Assembly: GCA_030066685.1 (NCBI GenBank)
Contig: JASJBF010000014.1
Location: 1 to 64,000, forward strand
Source of the DNA: Kiloniellales bacterium
Lineage (GTDB): Bacteria > Pseudomonadota > Alphaproteobacteria > Kiloniellales > JAKSBE01
Length of the DNA stretch: 64,000 nt
Direction of reading: 5' to 3'
The notes below the pieces were generated by a model. The model had not been told where the DNA came from. It did not search any database and was given only the letters and a program-made list of their open reading frames with translations. Positions 40,213 to 49,475 of the stretch are shown here, one piece after another. Positions within the stretch are counted from its first letter, which is position 1. Each line of letters opens with the position of its first letter. A program made the translations under genes and the position numbers.

Positions 40213-41727
40213 ATGCCTTACGCCTCCCTCCGCGACTTCATCGAACGACTGGAACGCGACGGCCGCCTGGTCCGGGTCACGGCGCCGGTCTCGCCGGTGC
40301 TGGAGATGACCGAGATCCAGACCCGGCTGCTGGCCGAGGGCGGCCCGGCGGTGCTCTTCGAGACCGTCGTGGAAGAGGGCGGCAAGGCCTACGACATGCC
40401 GGTCCTGGCCAACCTCTTCGGCACGGTCGAGCGGGTCGCCTGGGGCATGGACCGGGAGCCGGCGCAGCTCCGCGAGGTCGGCGAGACCCTGGCCTTCCTG
40501 CGCCAGCCCGAGCCGCCGGGCGGCCTGCGCGAGGCCTGGGAGAAGTGGCCGCTCCTGAAGCAGGTCCTGGCTATGCGGCCCAAGACCGTCTCGCGGGCGC
40601 CCTGCCAGGAGGTCGTCCTCCAGGGCGACGACATCGACCTTTCGGCCCTGCCGGTCCAGACCTGCTGGCCGGACGAGCCGGCGCCCCTGATCACCTGGCC
40701 GCTGATCGTGACCCGGGGCCCCGACCCCGAGGGCGACAAGGCCGATTCCTTCAACCTCGGCATCTACCGGATGCAGGTGATCGGGCGCGACCGGACCCTG
40801 ATGCGCTGGCTGAAGCACCGCGGCGGCGCCCAGCACCACGCCCGCTGGAAGCAGTCCCGGCCGGAGCCCCTGCCCGCCGCCGCCGTCATCGGCGCCGATC
40901 CCGGCACCATCATCGCCGCCGTGACCCCGGTCCCCGATACCCTGTCCGAGTACCACTTCGCCGGCCTGCTGCGCGGCCAGAAGGTCGAGCTGGTCGACTG
41001 CAAGACCGTGCCCCTCAAGGTCCCGGCGGCCGCCGAGATCGTCCTGGAGGGCGAGGTCAGCCTCCAGGACTATCGCGACGAGGGCCCCTACGGCGACCAC
41101 ACCGGCTACTACAACGCGGTCGAGCCCTTTCCGGTCTTCACCGTCAAGGCGATCACCCGGCGCCGGGCGCCGATCTACCTCTCGACCTTCACCGGCCGGC
41201 CGCCGGACGAGCCCTCGGTCCTGGGCGAGGCCCTGAACGAGGTCTTCGTCCCCCTGCTGCAGCAGCAGTTCCCCGAGATCCGAGATTTCTGGCTGCCGCC
41301 CGAGGGCTGCAGCTACCGGGTCGCGGTGGTCTCGATGAAGAAGGCCTATCCCGGACACGCCAAGCGGGTCATGCTCGGCGTCTGGTCCTACCTGCGCCAG
41401 TTCATGTACACCAAGTGGGTCATCGTGGTGGACGACGACATCGACGCCCGCGACTGGAAGGACGTGATCTGGGCGGTCTCGACCCGCATGGACCCGGCCC
41501 GCGACATCACCCTGATCGAGAACACGCCGATCGACTATCTGGACTTCGCCTCGCCGGAGAGCGGCCTGGGCTCCAAGATCGGCCTGGACGCCACCGACAA
41601 GTGGCCGCCCGAGACCAAGCGCGAATGGGGCCGCAAGATCCGCATGACCGACGCCGTGGTCGAGAAGGTCGACCGGATGTGGGCGGACCTTGGCCTGCCC
41701 GGCAGCGGCAAGGCGATCTGGAAGTAG
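40213..41727 (+). CDS. ubiD: UbiD-family decarboxylase
   Basis: Prenylated-FMN-dependent decarboxylase, 504 residues. [20 protein letters not shown] is the UbiD start; the ERL-type catalytic and prFMN-binding region is seen around [13 protein letters not shown] near residue 295, and EAPYPEH-like segments are replaced by family variants. In ubiquinone synthesis it removes the carboxyl of 3-polyprenyl-4-hydroxybenzoate; with ubiA at 27599 this is the likely role. No ubiX is in the window. Confidence 0.93.
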   Translation: MPYASLRDFIERLERDGRLVRVTAPVSPVLEMTEIQTRLLAEGGPAVLFETVVEEGGKAYDMPVLANLFGTVERVAWGMDREPAQLREVGETLAFLRQPEPPGGLREAWEKWPLLKQVLAMRPKTVSRAPCQEVVLQGDDIDLSALPVQTCWPDEPAPLITWPLIVTRGPDPEGDKADSFNLGIYRMQVIGRDRTLMRWLKHRGGAQHHARWKQSRPEPLPAAAVIGADPGTIIAAVTPVPDTLSEYHFAGLLRGQKVELVDCKTVPLKVPAAAEIVLEGEVSLQDYRDEGPYGDHTGYYNAVEPFPVFTVKAITRRRAPIYLSTFTGRPPDEPSVLGEALNEVFVPLLQQQFPEIRDFWLPPEGCSYRVAVVSMKKAYPGHAKRVMLGVWSYLRQFMYTKWVIVVDDDIDARDWKDVIWAVSTRMDPARDITLIENTPIDYLDFASPESGLGSKIGLDATDKWPPETKREWGRKIRMTDAVVEKVDRMWADLGLPGSGKAIWK

Positions 41728-41883
41728 GGACCCGAAAAAGTCCGCTTTCCCGTCCAAATGGGTGAGGACGCTGGCGCGCCGCCGAACTAGGATCGGGCGG
41801 CTTGACCACGACGGCAGGGTGCCCCCGCCCTGCCGAAGCCTCGCAGCCCCCCGTACTGATCGTCCGCAAACGAAGGAGGCAGA

Positions 41884-42444
41884 ATGCCGCCGTTCTCGGA
41901 GTCCGTCCTATGCCGCCTGAGGCTGGCCGTGATCGCCGGCCTCCTGGTCGGCGGCCTGACCTCGACCGCCGCCTATCCACAAGAGGGGTTTTGGCCGCAC
42001 GCCTGCGACCTGCTGGTCGAGGCCGGGGCCGACAGCCGCCTGGGCGGCAGCACCGAAGTCACCGCACGCCTGGAGTTCGAGCGCGAAGGCGCCCAGGTCA
42101 CGACCTGTTCGCTCGCCAATGGCACCAAGGTCGCGACCCTCATGGTGCTGCGAAACCTGGGAGGGCCGGCCGAGGGCGGGCCTGCCGACCTGCTGAAGGC
42201 CCACGCCGCCTCGGTGAACGCGGCGCTCTCCGGAGCGCAGAGGCTCGCCTTCGAGCCCCTGCCGGCCCTGGGCGCCGGTGCCGCCTGGAGCCCGGGACTG
42301 AACCAGATCACCCTGTTCAAGGAGGACGGCAGCCTCCTGACCCTTGGGCTCTCCGGGCCCGCGGCGCGAAAGACCGCGGTCGAGCTGCTCAAGAACGTGC
42401 TGGAACGGCTGAATCTGGCGGATCTCGGGCGGAAGTCCGGGTGA
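41884..42444 (+). CDS. secreted hypothetical protein
   Basis: 186 residues with a signal peptide (LRLAVIAGLLVGGLTSTAA) and a mature domain with two cysteines (HACDLL, TTCSLA) that may form a disulfide. The pattern of a short alpha-beta domain ending in an amphipathic helix (AVELLKNVLERL) gives no recognised family. Third-position GC is high, as in neighbouring genes. GGAGGCAGA precedes the ATG. Confidence 0.7.
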   Translation: MPPFSESVLCRLRLAVIAGLLVGGLTSTAAYPQEGFWPHACDLLVEAGADSRLGGSTEVTARLEFEREGAQVTTCSLANGTKVATLMVLRNLGGPAEGGPADLLKAHAASVNAALSGAQRLAFEPLPALGAGAAWSPGLNQITLFKEDGSLLTLGLSGPAARKTAVELLKNVLERLNLADLGRKSG

Positions 42445-42605
42445 CCGCGACCTCCCGGCGCAGGCCCGAGGACTGCGGTCCTAATCGTTCCATTTAAACA
42501 ATATTGAAGGATTCTCTGCGATCCTGAGCGGCGCGGCAGTACACCACCGGCGGGGGCGGCCATCGGGCCGGGCTTGCGCCAGACTTACGAAAGACCCGAA
42601 AGCTC

Positions 42606-43040
42606 GTGATACCACCGGAAATCGAAGGCCTGCTCGGAGATCTTCAGCTCCACCCGCCGGCAAAACCGGCGGCGCTGGACGCAATCGAGCGCGCGCTGAC
42701 CTTCCCGCTGCCCGGGCAGTACAAGGCCTTCATGATGTACTCCAACGGCGCCGAAGGCAGCATTTCGACCAACCACTTGCATCTTTGGCGCCTGGAAGAC
42801 CTGATCGACTGGAACCAGAAGTACCAGTTGGAGGAGAAGGCGCCGGGCCTCTTCGCCTTCGGCGGCAACGGCGGCGCCGAGGCCTATGCCTTCGACACCA
42901 TCACGCTGGGCCTGCCGATCGTCATGGTGCCCTTCATCGGCATGTCCCGGAAGGCCGCCATCTTCGTGGCGCCCGGCTTCAACAGCTTCCTGAAGATGCA
43001 GGCCAAGGCCGACTTCGTCGAACGGATCTACGGCGGCTGA
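42606..43040 (+). CDS. SMI1/KNR4 (SUKH) family protein
   Basis: 144 residues with the SUKH-1 pattern: [28 protein letters not shown] near residues 23-50 (in parts LPGQYKAF and YSNGAEG), [12 protein letters not shown], and [16 protein letters not shown] proteins are common as immunity proteins of polymorphic toxins but also as housekeeping adaptors. No toxin gene is adjacent, so the role is open. Start is GTG at 42606 with GAAAG upstream. Confidence 0.88.
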   Translation: MIPPEIEGLLGDLQLHPPAKPAALDAIERALTFPLPGQYKAFMMYSNGAEGSISTNHLHLWRLEDLIDWNQKYQLEEKAPGLFAFGGNGGAEAYAFDTITLGLPIVMVPFIGMSRKAAIFVAPGFNSFLKMQAKADFVERIYGG

Positions 43041-43071
43041 GCCCCTCCCGGCCGGCCAGGCCGGCGGAGCA

Positions 43072-43092
43072 AGCCCCCGCGCGCGGGGGGCT
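43072..43092 (+). terminator. hairpin after the SUKH gene
   Basis: AGCCCCC/GGGGGCT, 7-bp stem with a seven-base loop, 32 bases after the stop codon; no T-tract follows, so it may only stabilise the 3' end. Confidence 0.4.
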
Positions 43093-43158
43093 GGACAGGG
43101 CCGCGCCGACGGCCAAGAATTCCCGAAAGCCAGAAACGCCGAAACCGGGAGGACGCCG

Positions 43159-44466
43159 ATGGGCTGCTGCCACTACTATGCGCCGAGCGAAGGGGGCGAC
43201 GAGGCCTTCTCGGTCGACATGTCGGCGATCACCTTCGGCCGCGGCGTCCTGAAGGAGGCCGGCGACCACGCCGCGGCGCTCGGCATCTCGCGCATCGCCC
43301 TGATGACCGACGCCCGCCTGGCAGAGCTCGAGCACACGGCCATCGTCAAGGATGCGCTGCAGTCCGCCGGCCTGGACGTGGTGCTCTACGACGAGGTCCA
43401 GGTCGAGCCGACCGACGGGTCCTTCCAGGCGGCCAGCCGCTTCGCCGGCGAGTCCGGGGTCGACGGCTTCCTCTCCCTGGGCGGCGGCTCGGTGATCGAC
43501 ACCACCAAGGCGGCCAACCTCTATTCCAGCCACCCGGCCGAGTTCCTGACCTACGTCAACGCGCCGATCGGCGGCGGCCAGGCGATCCCCGGGCCGCTCA
43601 AGCCGCACATCGCGTGCCCGACGACCAGCGGCACCGGCAGCGAATGCACCGGGATCGCGGTCTTCGATCTCTTGGCCATGAAGGCCAAGACCGGGATCGT
43701 CTCGCGCCGGCTGCGGCCCGCCATGGCGCTGATCGACCCGGAGACGACGCGCAGCCTGCCCAAGAACGTGGTCGCCGCCAGCGCCTTCGACGTCCTGAGC
43801 CACGCCCTGGAGTCCTACACCGCCCAGCCCTACTCTCAGCGCGCCGCCCCGGCCAAGCCGTCGCTGCGCCCGATGAGCCAGGGCGCCAATCCTTGGAGCG
43901 ACCTGGGCTGCCGCGAGGCGGTGCGGATCCTAGGCGAATACATGGTCCGGGCGGTCGACGACGCCGAGGACGATGAGGCCCGGGGGCAGCTGATGTGGGC
44001 GGCGACCCTGGCCGGGATCGCCTTCGGCAACGCCGGCTGCCACGCGCCCCACGGCATGTCCTATTCGGTCTCGGGCCTGGTCCGCGACTTCCGCCCTGAA
44101 GGCTATCCGGCGGCGCTGCCGATCGTGCCCCACGGCATGTCGGTCATCGTCAACGCGCCCTCGGTCTTCCGCTTCACCGCCGAGGCCTGCCCCGAGCGCC
44201 ACCTCGAGGGCGCCCGGCTGCTGGGCGCCGAGACCCGGGGCGCGACCCCGGCGGACGCCGGCGAGGTCCTGGCCGGCGAGATCATCGGCCTGATGCGCAA
44301 GACCGAGATGCCCAACGGCCTGAGCGGGGTCGGCTACGGCGAGGCCGACGTGGCGGCCCTGACCGAGGGTTCCTTCCCCCAGAAGCGCCTGCTGGACAAC
44401 GCACCCCGGGAAATCAGCAAGCCGGTGCTCTCGGATCTCTACGTCTCCGCCCTCGCCTACTGGTAG
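43159..44466 (+). CDS. hydroxyacid-oxoacid transhydrogenase (iron-containing ADH, ADHFE1 type)
   Basis: 435-residue iron-dependent alcohol dehydrogenase family member. [14 protein letters not shown] near residue 113 is the nucleotide loop, [17 protein letters not shown] and [13 protein letters not shown] match the human ADHFE1 group, and the metal histidines are in the [11 protein letters not shown] (near 215) and CHAPHGMSY (near 295) helices. ADHFE1 enzymes couple 4-hydroxybutyrate oxidation to alpha-ketoglutarate reduction. An N-terminal CCHYY is also shared by this group. Confidence 0.9.
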   Translation: MGCCHYYAPSEGGDEAFSVDMSAITFGRGVLKEAGDHAAALGISRIALMTDARLAELEHTAIVKDALQSAGLDVVLYDEVQVEPTDGSFQAASRFAGESGVDGFLSLGGGSVIDTTKAANLYSSHPAEFLTYVNAPIGGGQAIPGPLKPHIACPTTSGTGSECTGIAVFDLLAMKAKTGIVSRRLRPAMALIDPETTRSLPKNVVAASAFDVLSHALESYTAQPYSQRAAPAKPSLRPMSQGANPWSDLGCREAVRILGEYMVRAVDDAEDDEARGQLMWAATLAGIAFGNAGCHAPHGMSYSVSGLVRDFRPEGYPAALPIVPHGMSVIVNAPSVFRFTAEACPERHLEGARLLGAETRGATPADAGEVLAGEIIGLMRKTEMPNGLSGVGYGEADVAALTEGSFPQKRLLDNAPREISKPVLSDLYVSALAYW

Positions 44467-44784
44467 GAAATCCCGCCTTTCCCCGGAGGCGCCGATCCCG
44501 CGGCGGCCGCCCCCGGCCGCCGCGTTAAGGATTCCTTCACAGCTGGTCACCGAAATGTCACAGGTCTCATCGGACTTCGGTGCCTAAATATGGCCCACTG
44601 CAAGAGCTTAGGGTGGCCACTTATAAGCTCCTGAATCAGAACGGTGATCAGTCGTCGCCTTAACCGACTGTTATTCACTTCACAAAGAAGATGGCCGCCG
44701 CTGACCGCGACGTGCCCCCTCGATCGAATAAGCACCGGCGCTTCCGCCGGGCCTTGATCCGCTGAGGAGCAGCAGGAGGCGAAT
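44467..44784. other. intergenic region before the VWA module
   Basis: 318 bases. The first 60 hold a strong GC hairpin (44499-44524). After it the DNA becomes markedly AT-richer up to the module, as expected of a promoter. TTAA-GGATTCC-TTCA at 44525-44539 is one base from a CtrA-type box. No clear -35/-10 pair was fixed. Confidence 0.4.
44499..44524 (+). terminator. strong GC hairpin after the transhydrogenase gene
   Basis: CGCGGCGGCCG/CGGCCGCCGCG, 11 perfect base pairs with a four-C loop, 32 bases after the stop; followed only by TTAAGG, so probably a terminator without a full T-tract. Confidence 0.5.
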
Positions 44785-46218
44785 ATGCGTTTCACGGAGA
44801 CCCTGAGCCTTATGCCCGATTCCTTTCTTTTCTGGTTGATGATCGCCCTGGTCGCGACCCTCGCGCTCTATTTCACGCGCGAACCCGGCCACCGCGCGAT
44901 CCTTCATCTCGGCAGGGCGCTGAACTACGTCTGCCGCCTCGGCGCGGCCTCGATGATCCGCGCCGAAAAGCACCTGCAGCTGCGCAACCGCGAGGTTCTC
45001 CTGGCCGCCGGCCGCGAAGAGGCCGAGCGCCACATCGAGCGGGAGTTCGAGCGCCTGGAGGCCGCGGTCCACCGGGACCTGGCCCAGTGCCCGAGCCTGC
45101 ACCGCAAGATCCAGGAGCAGGTCACCCAGATCGAGGAGGACCTGCAGGCCAGCGTCGAGGTGCCGCCGGCGCCCCCGGGCTGGGTCAAGGCGGTCCAGGC
45201 GGTGGCGCAGATTCCGGATTCCGGCGACGGCATGGTCTCCAAGATCCTGGAGAACATCCACCAGTCGCTGGTCAAGGCCCAGGAGCAGGCGCTGGACGAG
45301 TACCGCGGCGCCACCCAGGAACGCCACGCCCACCTCAAGAGCATGATGCCGCACTGGCGCAAGCTGATTGACCTGGTCGGCCAGGCCGACAAGCGGGCCA
45401 ACAAGATCATGGACCACGCCAAGGTCCTCGACCGCCACATGGACGAATACGAGCAGATTCTCAAGCGGGACGACCGGGCGGTCCGCAAGCTGTCGTCGTC
45501 CTCGCTGGTCGACTTCCTGATTGCGGTCTTCGTTCTGACCATCGCGATCGGCGGCGCGGTGATCAACTTCCACCTGATCGCCCGGCCGATGGCCGAGATG
45601 GTCGGCGGCAACACCCTAATCGGCGCCTTCAAGACCGCCGACGTCGCCGCCCTGGTGATCATCCTGCTCGAGATCACCATGGGCCTCTTCCTGATGGACT
45701 GCCTGCGCATCACCCGGCTCTTCCCGGTGGTCGGCGCGCTCTCCGACAGGCTGCGCAAGATCATGATGCTGTCCGCCTTCAGCCTCCTATTCTTCCTGGC
45801 AAGCATCGAGGCCGGCCTGGCCTACATGCGCGAGATCCTGGTCCAGGACGAGCTGGCGACCAGCGCCCTGCTGCGCGGCGAGGCCGCCGGCAGCGTCGCG
45901 GTCAGTTTCCAGTGGATCACCACCCTGGCGCAGATGGGCATGGGCTTCATCCTGCCCTTCGCGCTTACCTTCGTGGCGATTCCCTTGGAGACCTTCTTCA
46001 AGTCCCTGCGCACCGTCTCCGGCCTGGTGACCGGCGGTGTGCTCAAGGGCATCGCGGTGGCCCTGCGGCTGACCGGCGGCTTCTTCAAGTACATCTCGGA
46101 GCTGCTGATCGACCTCTACGACCTCTTCATCTTCTTCCCGCTGTGGGTCGAGCGCCAGTTCAGGCACGGCGACCCGCAGCGCAAGGCCAAGACGGCCCAC
46201 GTGCAAGAGAGGTACTGA
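44785..46218 (+). CDS. large coiled-coil membrane protein, partner of VWA lipoprotein
   Basis: 477 residues, family not recognised. One N-terminal membrane helix (about 12-30), then a cytoplasmic or periplasmic helical domain of about 200 residues rich in charged heptads (about 55-240, with HIEREFERLEAAVHRD and QVTQIEEDLQASVE), then four more membrane helices starting near residues 242, 286, 327 and 379, and a basic C-terminus. GGAGGCGAAT precedes the ATG. The next gene, a VWA lipoprotein, starts two bases after its stop, so the two almost certainly form one operon and probably one envelope complex. The topology suggests a scaffold or channel; no enzymatic motif was found. Confidence 0.85.
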   Translation: MRFTETLSLMPDSFLFWLMIALVATLALYFTREPGHRAILHLGRALNYVCRLGAASMIRAEKHLQLRNREVLLAAGREEAERHIEREFERLEAAVHRDLAQCPSLHRKIQEQVTQIEEDLQASVEVPPAPPGWVKAVQAVAQIPDSGDGMVSKILENIHQSLVKAQEQALDEYRGATQERHAHLKSMMPHWRKLIDLVGQADKRANKIMDHAKVLDRHMDEYEQILKRDDRAVRKLSSSSLVDFLIAVFVLTIAIGGAVINFHLIARPMAEMVGGNTLIGAFKTADVAALVIILLEITMGLFLMDCLRITRLFPVVGALSDRLRKIMMLSAFSLLFFLASIEAGLAYMREILVQDELATSALLRGEAAGSVAVSFQWITTLAQMGMGFILPFALTFVAIPLETFFKSLRTVSGLVTGGVLKGIAVALRLTGGFFKYISELLIDLYDLFIFFPLWVERQFRHGDPQRKAKTAHVQERY

Positions 46219-46220
46219 GC

Positions 46221-46871
46221 ATGAAACGCGTCGTATCCCTGGCAGCCCTGGCCTTGGCGGTCGTGCTGGGCTCCTGCTCCGGCGAGGCCCAGAAGCCCGG
46301 CAAGGGCGTCTACATGCTGCTGGACACCTCCGGCACCTATACCCTGGAAATGAAGAAGGCGCAGCAGATCATCAACGTGATCCTGGCGCGCCTGGACCCG
46401 GGCGATTCCTTCGCGGTCGCCCGGATCGACACCGGCAGCTTCTCGGAGAAGGATATCGTCGCCAAGGTGACCTTCGACGAGCGGCCCTCCATGGCCAACC
46501 AGCAGAAGCTGAAGTTCAAGGAGAACATCGACAAGTTCGTGAAGTCTCTGAAGCCGGCCTCCTATACCGACATCACCGGCGGCATCCTGCAGGCGACCGA
46601 GTTCCTGGAGGAGAAGGACCACGGCGAGAAGATCATCATCATCTTCTCGGACATGGCCGAGGACCTGAAGAAGGGCTACAAACGCGACCAGGCCTTCACC
46701 CTGGACGGCTTCCGGGTCGTGGCGCTCAACGTCACCAAGCTCAAGAGCGACAACTTCGATCCGGACGAATACCGTAGCCGTCTGGACGCCTGGGAGGCCC
46801 GCGTCGTCAACGGCGGCGGCGAGTGGCGCAAGATCAACGACCTCGACACCCTGGACCGGATCTTCGGCTAG
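46221..46871 (+). CDS. von Willebrand factor A domain lipoprotein
   Basis: 216 residues with a lipoprotein signal peptide (lipobox LGSC, cysteine near residue 19) and a VWA domain. The metal-ion-dependent adhesion site is recognisable: DTSGT near residue 35, a threonine-aspartate in SYTDITGG near 115, and FSDMAED near 143. VWA domains usually bind a protein partner through this metal. Anchored to the inner or outer membrane, it would meet the coiled-coil protein encoded two bases upstream. Its TAG stop is the first triplet of a palindromic repeat. No family name is known to me for the pair. Confidence 0.88.
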   Translation: MKRVVSLAALALAVVLGSCSGEAQKPGKGVYMLLDTSGTYTLEMKKAQQIINVILARLDPGDSFAVARIDTGSFSEKDIVAKVTFDERPSMANQQKLKFKENIDKFVKSLKPASYTDITGGILQATEFLEEKDHGEKIIIIFSDMAEDLKKGYKRDQAFTLDGFRVVALNVTKLKSDNFDPDEYRSRLDAWEARVVNGGGEWRKINDLDTLDRIFG

Positions 46872-46983
46872 AGCACGATGATATGAGGTTGAACCAAACT
46901 CATATCTGAATCGTGCTCTAACCTGTTGAAATAGAGCGGGATTCAGATTTGAAGTCGATTGGACTTCAAATCATCGCGCTCTA
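46869..46983. repeat. double palindromic repeat starting at the VWA stop codon
   Basis: Two hairpins in a row. First: TAGAGCACGAT (46869-46879) with ATCGTGCTCTA (46910-46920), enclosing GATATGAG/CTCATATC. Second: TAGAGCG (46932-46938) with CGCTCTA (46977-46983), enclosing an 11-bp stem GATTTGAAGTC/GACTTCAAATC. This class (AGAGC...GCTCT) is a common alphaproteobacterial intergenic repeat. AT-rich relative to flanks. Confidence 0.85.
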
Positions 46984-47055
46984 GGGCCCTATCCGCGAGG
47001 ACCAAACACCCCAAGACCGAACACCCCAACGATCATAGGCACCTCCTCGAAACCG

Positions 47056-47087
47056 CCGGGCGTCCCAGAAAAGGGACGCCCGGTTTT
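47056..47087 (+). terminator. intrinsic terminator
   Basis: CCGGGCGTCCC/GGGACGCCCGG, 11 perfect pairs, loop AGAAAA, followed by TTTTCGTTT. This is the best Rho-independent terminator in the window. It lies 185 bases after the VWA stop, with the palindromes in between, so it may be the operon's original terminator pushed away by repeat insertion, or mark the end of an unseen small RNA. Confidence 0.85.
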
Positions 47088-47136
47088 CGTTTGACCGCGG
47101 CTTTTCCTCGGTCTCGAAATGGCGGAGACTCCGGTA

Positions 47137-47478
47137 ATGCGATGGTTCTCATCCTGGCGGCGGCGGCGCGCGGCGAAGCGCTACGCGCAGTGCCTCGGTC
47201 CGTGCCTGCTCAGGCACTTCGGCAATTCGCAGACCTATACCCGCGCCCAGATCCAGCGCTGCGTGACGAAGGCCGGGCTGACCCCGCGCTACATCGCCCT
47301 TGGCTATGCATCCTTCCTGGAGGAAAGCGATTTCGAGGCCCTGGTGCCGGGCCTGCCGATCCGGATCGGCTACGAAGAGGCCCGCGCGCTGGTCGCGCGG
47401 TATCGTCCGTATCGAGGCGAGTATGTCCCTCAGACCGCGATGAACGCCCACGCCGGACAGAAGACCTATCTCGACTAG
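47137..47478 (+). CDS. small basic hypothetical protein
   Basis: 113 residues (119 if an ATG at 47119 is used; I prefer 47137 because GGAG lies nine bases before it). The N-terminus is very basic (WRRRRAAKRYAQCLGP) and the middle is predicted helix-strand (ARAQIQRCVTKAGLTPRYIALGYASFL in part). I do not recognise the family. Starts 50 bases after the terminator; no partner is evident. Confidence 0.65.
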   Translation: MRWFSSWRRRRAAKRYAQCLGPCLLRHFGNSQTYTRAQIQRCVTKAGLTPRYIALGYASFLEESDFEALVPGLPIRIGYEEARALVARYRPYRGEYVPQTAMNAHAGQKTYLD

Positions 47479-47528
47479 ACAAGGCCGCGATTCTTCGAAC
47501 CGGGACGGACCGAAGCGAGGACACGCGA

Positions 47529-47723
47529 ATGTTCTTGAAAGGAAGGTTCGCGGTCGCGCCCAGCGCGACCGACACCGGCATGCTGCGGGCCGTGCTGACC
47601 GAAGGGGCGGAGCAGCAGATCCGGGAGAAGACGCTCCTCGGCGGCCGCCTCGGCGGGCCGGACGACATCGCGGCGGTGGTCGCCTTCCTCGCCGGTCCCG
47701 AGGCTGCCTGGATCGCCGGCTAG
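47529..47723 (+). pseudogene. C-terminal relic of a short-chain dehydrogenase
   Basis: The translated end reads VAPSATDTGMLRAVLTEGA, then LLGGRLGGPDDIAAVVAFLAGPEAAWIAG, which matches the last 55 residues of classical SDR enzymes (normally VAPGATDT..., GRLGRPDDIA..., WITG followed by Q and VDGG). The Rossmann nucleotide loop, the catalytic Tyr-Lys and the final strand are absent. The frame ends in TAG, which is the first triplet of the next palindromic repeat, so the 3' end was probably cut by that insertion. Confidence 0.75.
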
Positions 47724-47846
47724 CGCACTTCCCGATCAGACGCGTTCGCGTCTGGCCGGGAGTAGTGCGCTATCGCTCTGAAGTTAGGGCATTACATCCG
47801 GCCAGATGGATCGCGAAGCGATTCCATCTGATCGGATAATGCCTTA
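47721..47846. repeat. two further palindromic repeats
   Basis: First (47721-47772): TAGCGCACT/AGTGCGCTA enclosing TCCCG/CGGGA and CAGACGCG/CGCGTCTG. Second (47788-47843): GGCATTA/TAATGCC enclosing CAGATGGA/TCCATCTG and ATCGC/GCGAT. Both have the nested hairpin style of the repeats at 46869 but different sequences. They separate the dehydrogenase relic from pmbA. Confidence 0.8.
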
Positions 47847-48003
47847 GATCATCAACGCTTCCGGCGGCCGGCAGATCTGATACGGCCCTGCCCGCCCGGA
47901 CCCGCAAGGGCGACCGCGGCCTTTTCTGGGTGATAGACCGCATGGCCAGTCCGGGCGCGGCGGGCTATACAGGGACGCGAGCCCACGTCCCGCCGGAGTT
48001 TCC

Positions 48004-49347
48004 ATGCCCGCCGACCAGAACGACCTCGACCTGCTGACCGATCTGCTCGCCCGCGCCAAGGCCGCGGGCGCCGACGCGGCCGACGCCGTGATGGTCCATG
48101 CGACCTCGCTGTCCCACGCCCGCCGCCTGGGCGAGCTGGAGCGCCTGGAGCGGGCCGAGAGCAGCGACCTGGGCCTGCGGGTGCTGGTCGGGCGCCAGCA
48201 GGCGGTGGTCTCCTCGACCGACGTCACGCCGCCCGCCCTGGCGCAGCTGGTCGAGCAGGCCGTGGCCATGGCCCGCAGCGTGCCGGAGGATCCCTATTGC
48301 GGCCTGGCCGATCCGGAGGACATCGCCCGCGAGGTCCCCGAGCTCGAGACCTGCGATCCGGAGGAGCCGGCCACCGAGATCCTGATCGAGCGCGCCAAGG
48401 CCTGCGAGGATGCCGCCCGCGCGGTGCCCGGCGTGACCAATTCCGAGGGCGCGGAGGCCGGCTGGTCGATGAGCCGGGTCACCCTGGCGGCGAGCAACGG
48501 CTTCGCCGGCGGCTACGCCGGCTCCTCCCACTCGATCGGGGTCGCCGTCCTGGCCGGCGAGGGCCAGGGCATGGAGCGCGACTACGACTACTCCTCGGTG
48601 GTTTACGGCGCCGACCTCGAGGACCCGGCCGAGGTCGGGCGGCGCGCCGGCGAACGCACGGTCCGCCGCCTGGGCCCGCGCAAGCCGGACACCGGCAAGT
48701 ATCCCGTGGTCTTCGACCCGCGGGTCGGCAACGGCCTGCTGCGGCACCTCTCCGGGGCGATCAACGGCACCGCGATCGCCCGCGGCACCTCCTTCCTGAA
48801 GGACGCCATGGAGACCCCGGTCTTCGCCGCGGGCATCACCATCGTCGACGACCCGCACCGCCCGCGCGGCCTGCGCTCCAAGCCCTTCGACGGCGAGGGC
48901 CTGGCCAACCGGCGGCGCGAGATCGTCGAAGCCGGGGTGCTGAAGACCTGGATCCTCGACCTGCGCTCGGCCCGGCAGCTCGGACTGACCTCGACCGGCC
49001 ACGCCGCGCGCGGTACCTCCGCGCCGCCCTCCCCGGCGGCGACCAACCTCTACATGAAGGCCGGGCCTGAGAGCCCGGAGGCGCTGATCGGCGAGATCGA
49101 CCAGGGCCTTTACGTCACCGAGATGATGGGCATGGGCATCAACATGGTGACCGGCGACTACAGCCGGGGCGCCGCTGGCAACTGGATCGAGAAGGGCGAG
49201 CTGACCCATCCGGTCAGCGAGCTGACCGTGGCCGGCAACCTGAAGGACATGTTCGCCAAACTCACCCCGGCCAGCGACCTGGTGTTCCGCTACGGCGTCA
49301 ACGCTCCAACCCTGCGCATCGACGGCATGACCCTGGCCGGAGCCTGA
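48004..49347 (+). CDS. pmbA: PmbA/TldE subunit of the TldD-TldE protease
   Basis: 447 residues, non-catalytic partner of TldD; it has the same fold (SSHSIGVAVLAGEGQGMERDYDYS in part near residue 175, then NGLLRHLSGAINGTAI) but no HExxxH site, as expected for TldE. Together with TldD at 31607 the genome encodes the full heterodimer. The ATG at 48004 follows GCCGGAG. Confidence 0.95.
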   Translation: MPADQNDLDLLTDLLARAKAAGADAADAVMVHATSLSHARRLGELERLERAESSDLGLRVLVGRQQAVVSSTDVTPPALAQLVEQAVAMARSVPEDPYCGLADPEDIAREVPELETCDPEEPATEILIERAKACEDAARAVPGVTNSEGAEAGWSMSRVTLAASNGFAGGYAGSSHSIGVAVLAGEGQGMERDYDYSSVVYGADLEDPAEVGRRAGERTVRRLGPRKPDTGKYPVVFDPRVGNGLLRHLSGAINGTAIARGTSFLKDAMETPVFAAGITIVDDPHRPRGLRSKPFDGEGLANRRREIVEAGVLKTWILDLRSARQLGLTSTGHAARGTSAPPSPAATNLYMKAGPESPEALIGEIDQGLYVTEMMGMGINMVTGDYSRGAAGNWIEKGELTHPVSELTVAGNLKDMFAKLTPASDLVFRYGVNAPTLRIDGMTLAGA

Positions 49348-49373
49348 GGCCGCCCACCCGACCGGCGAGTTCA

Positions 49374-49475
49374 CCCCTCACCCGGCCGCTGCGCGGCCAC
49401 CCTCTCCCGGCGGGAGAGGGATGCGAAGGCTTGGCGAGGCCAAGGGCCGAGCCCTAGCCGGAGCTGGGTGAGGGG
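49374..49475 (+). repeat. 100-bp palindromic repeat, copy 1 (left of DUF559)
   Basis: 102 bp with inverted ends CCCCTCACCC/GGGTGAGGGG. Inside are GGCCGC/GCGGCC, CCCTCTCCC/GGGAGAGGG (49400-49420) and CTTGG/CCAAG (49430-49444). Nearly identical, in the same orientation, to 49850-49950. The stop codon and last seven codons of the DUF559 gene lie inside this copy. Confidence 0.9.
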
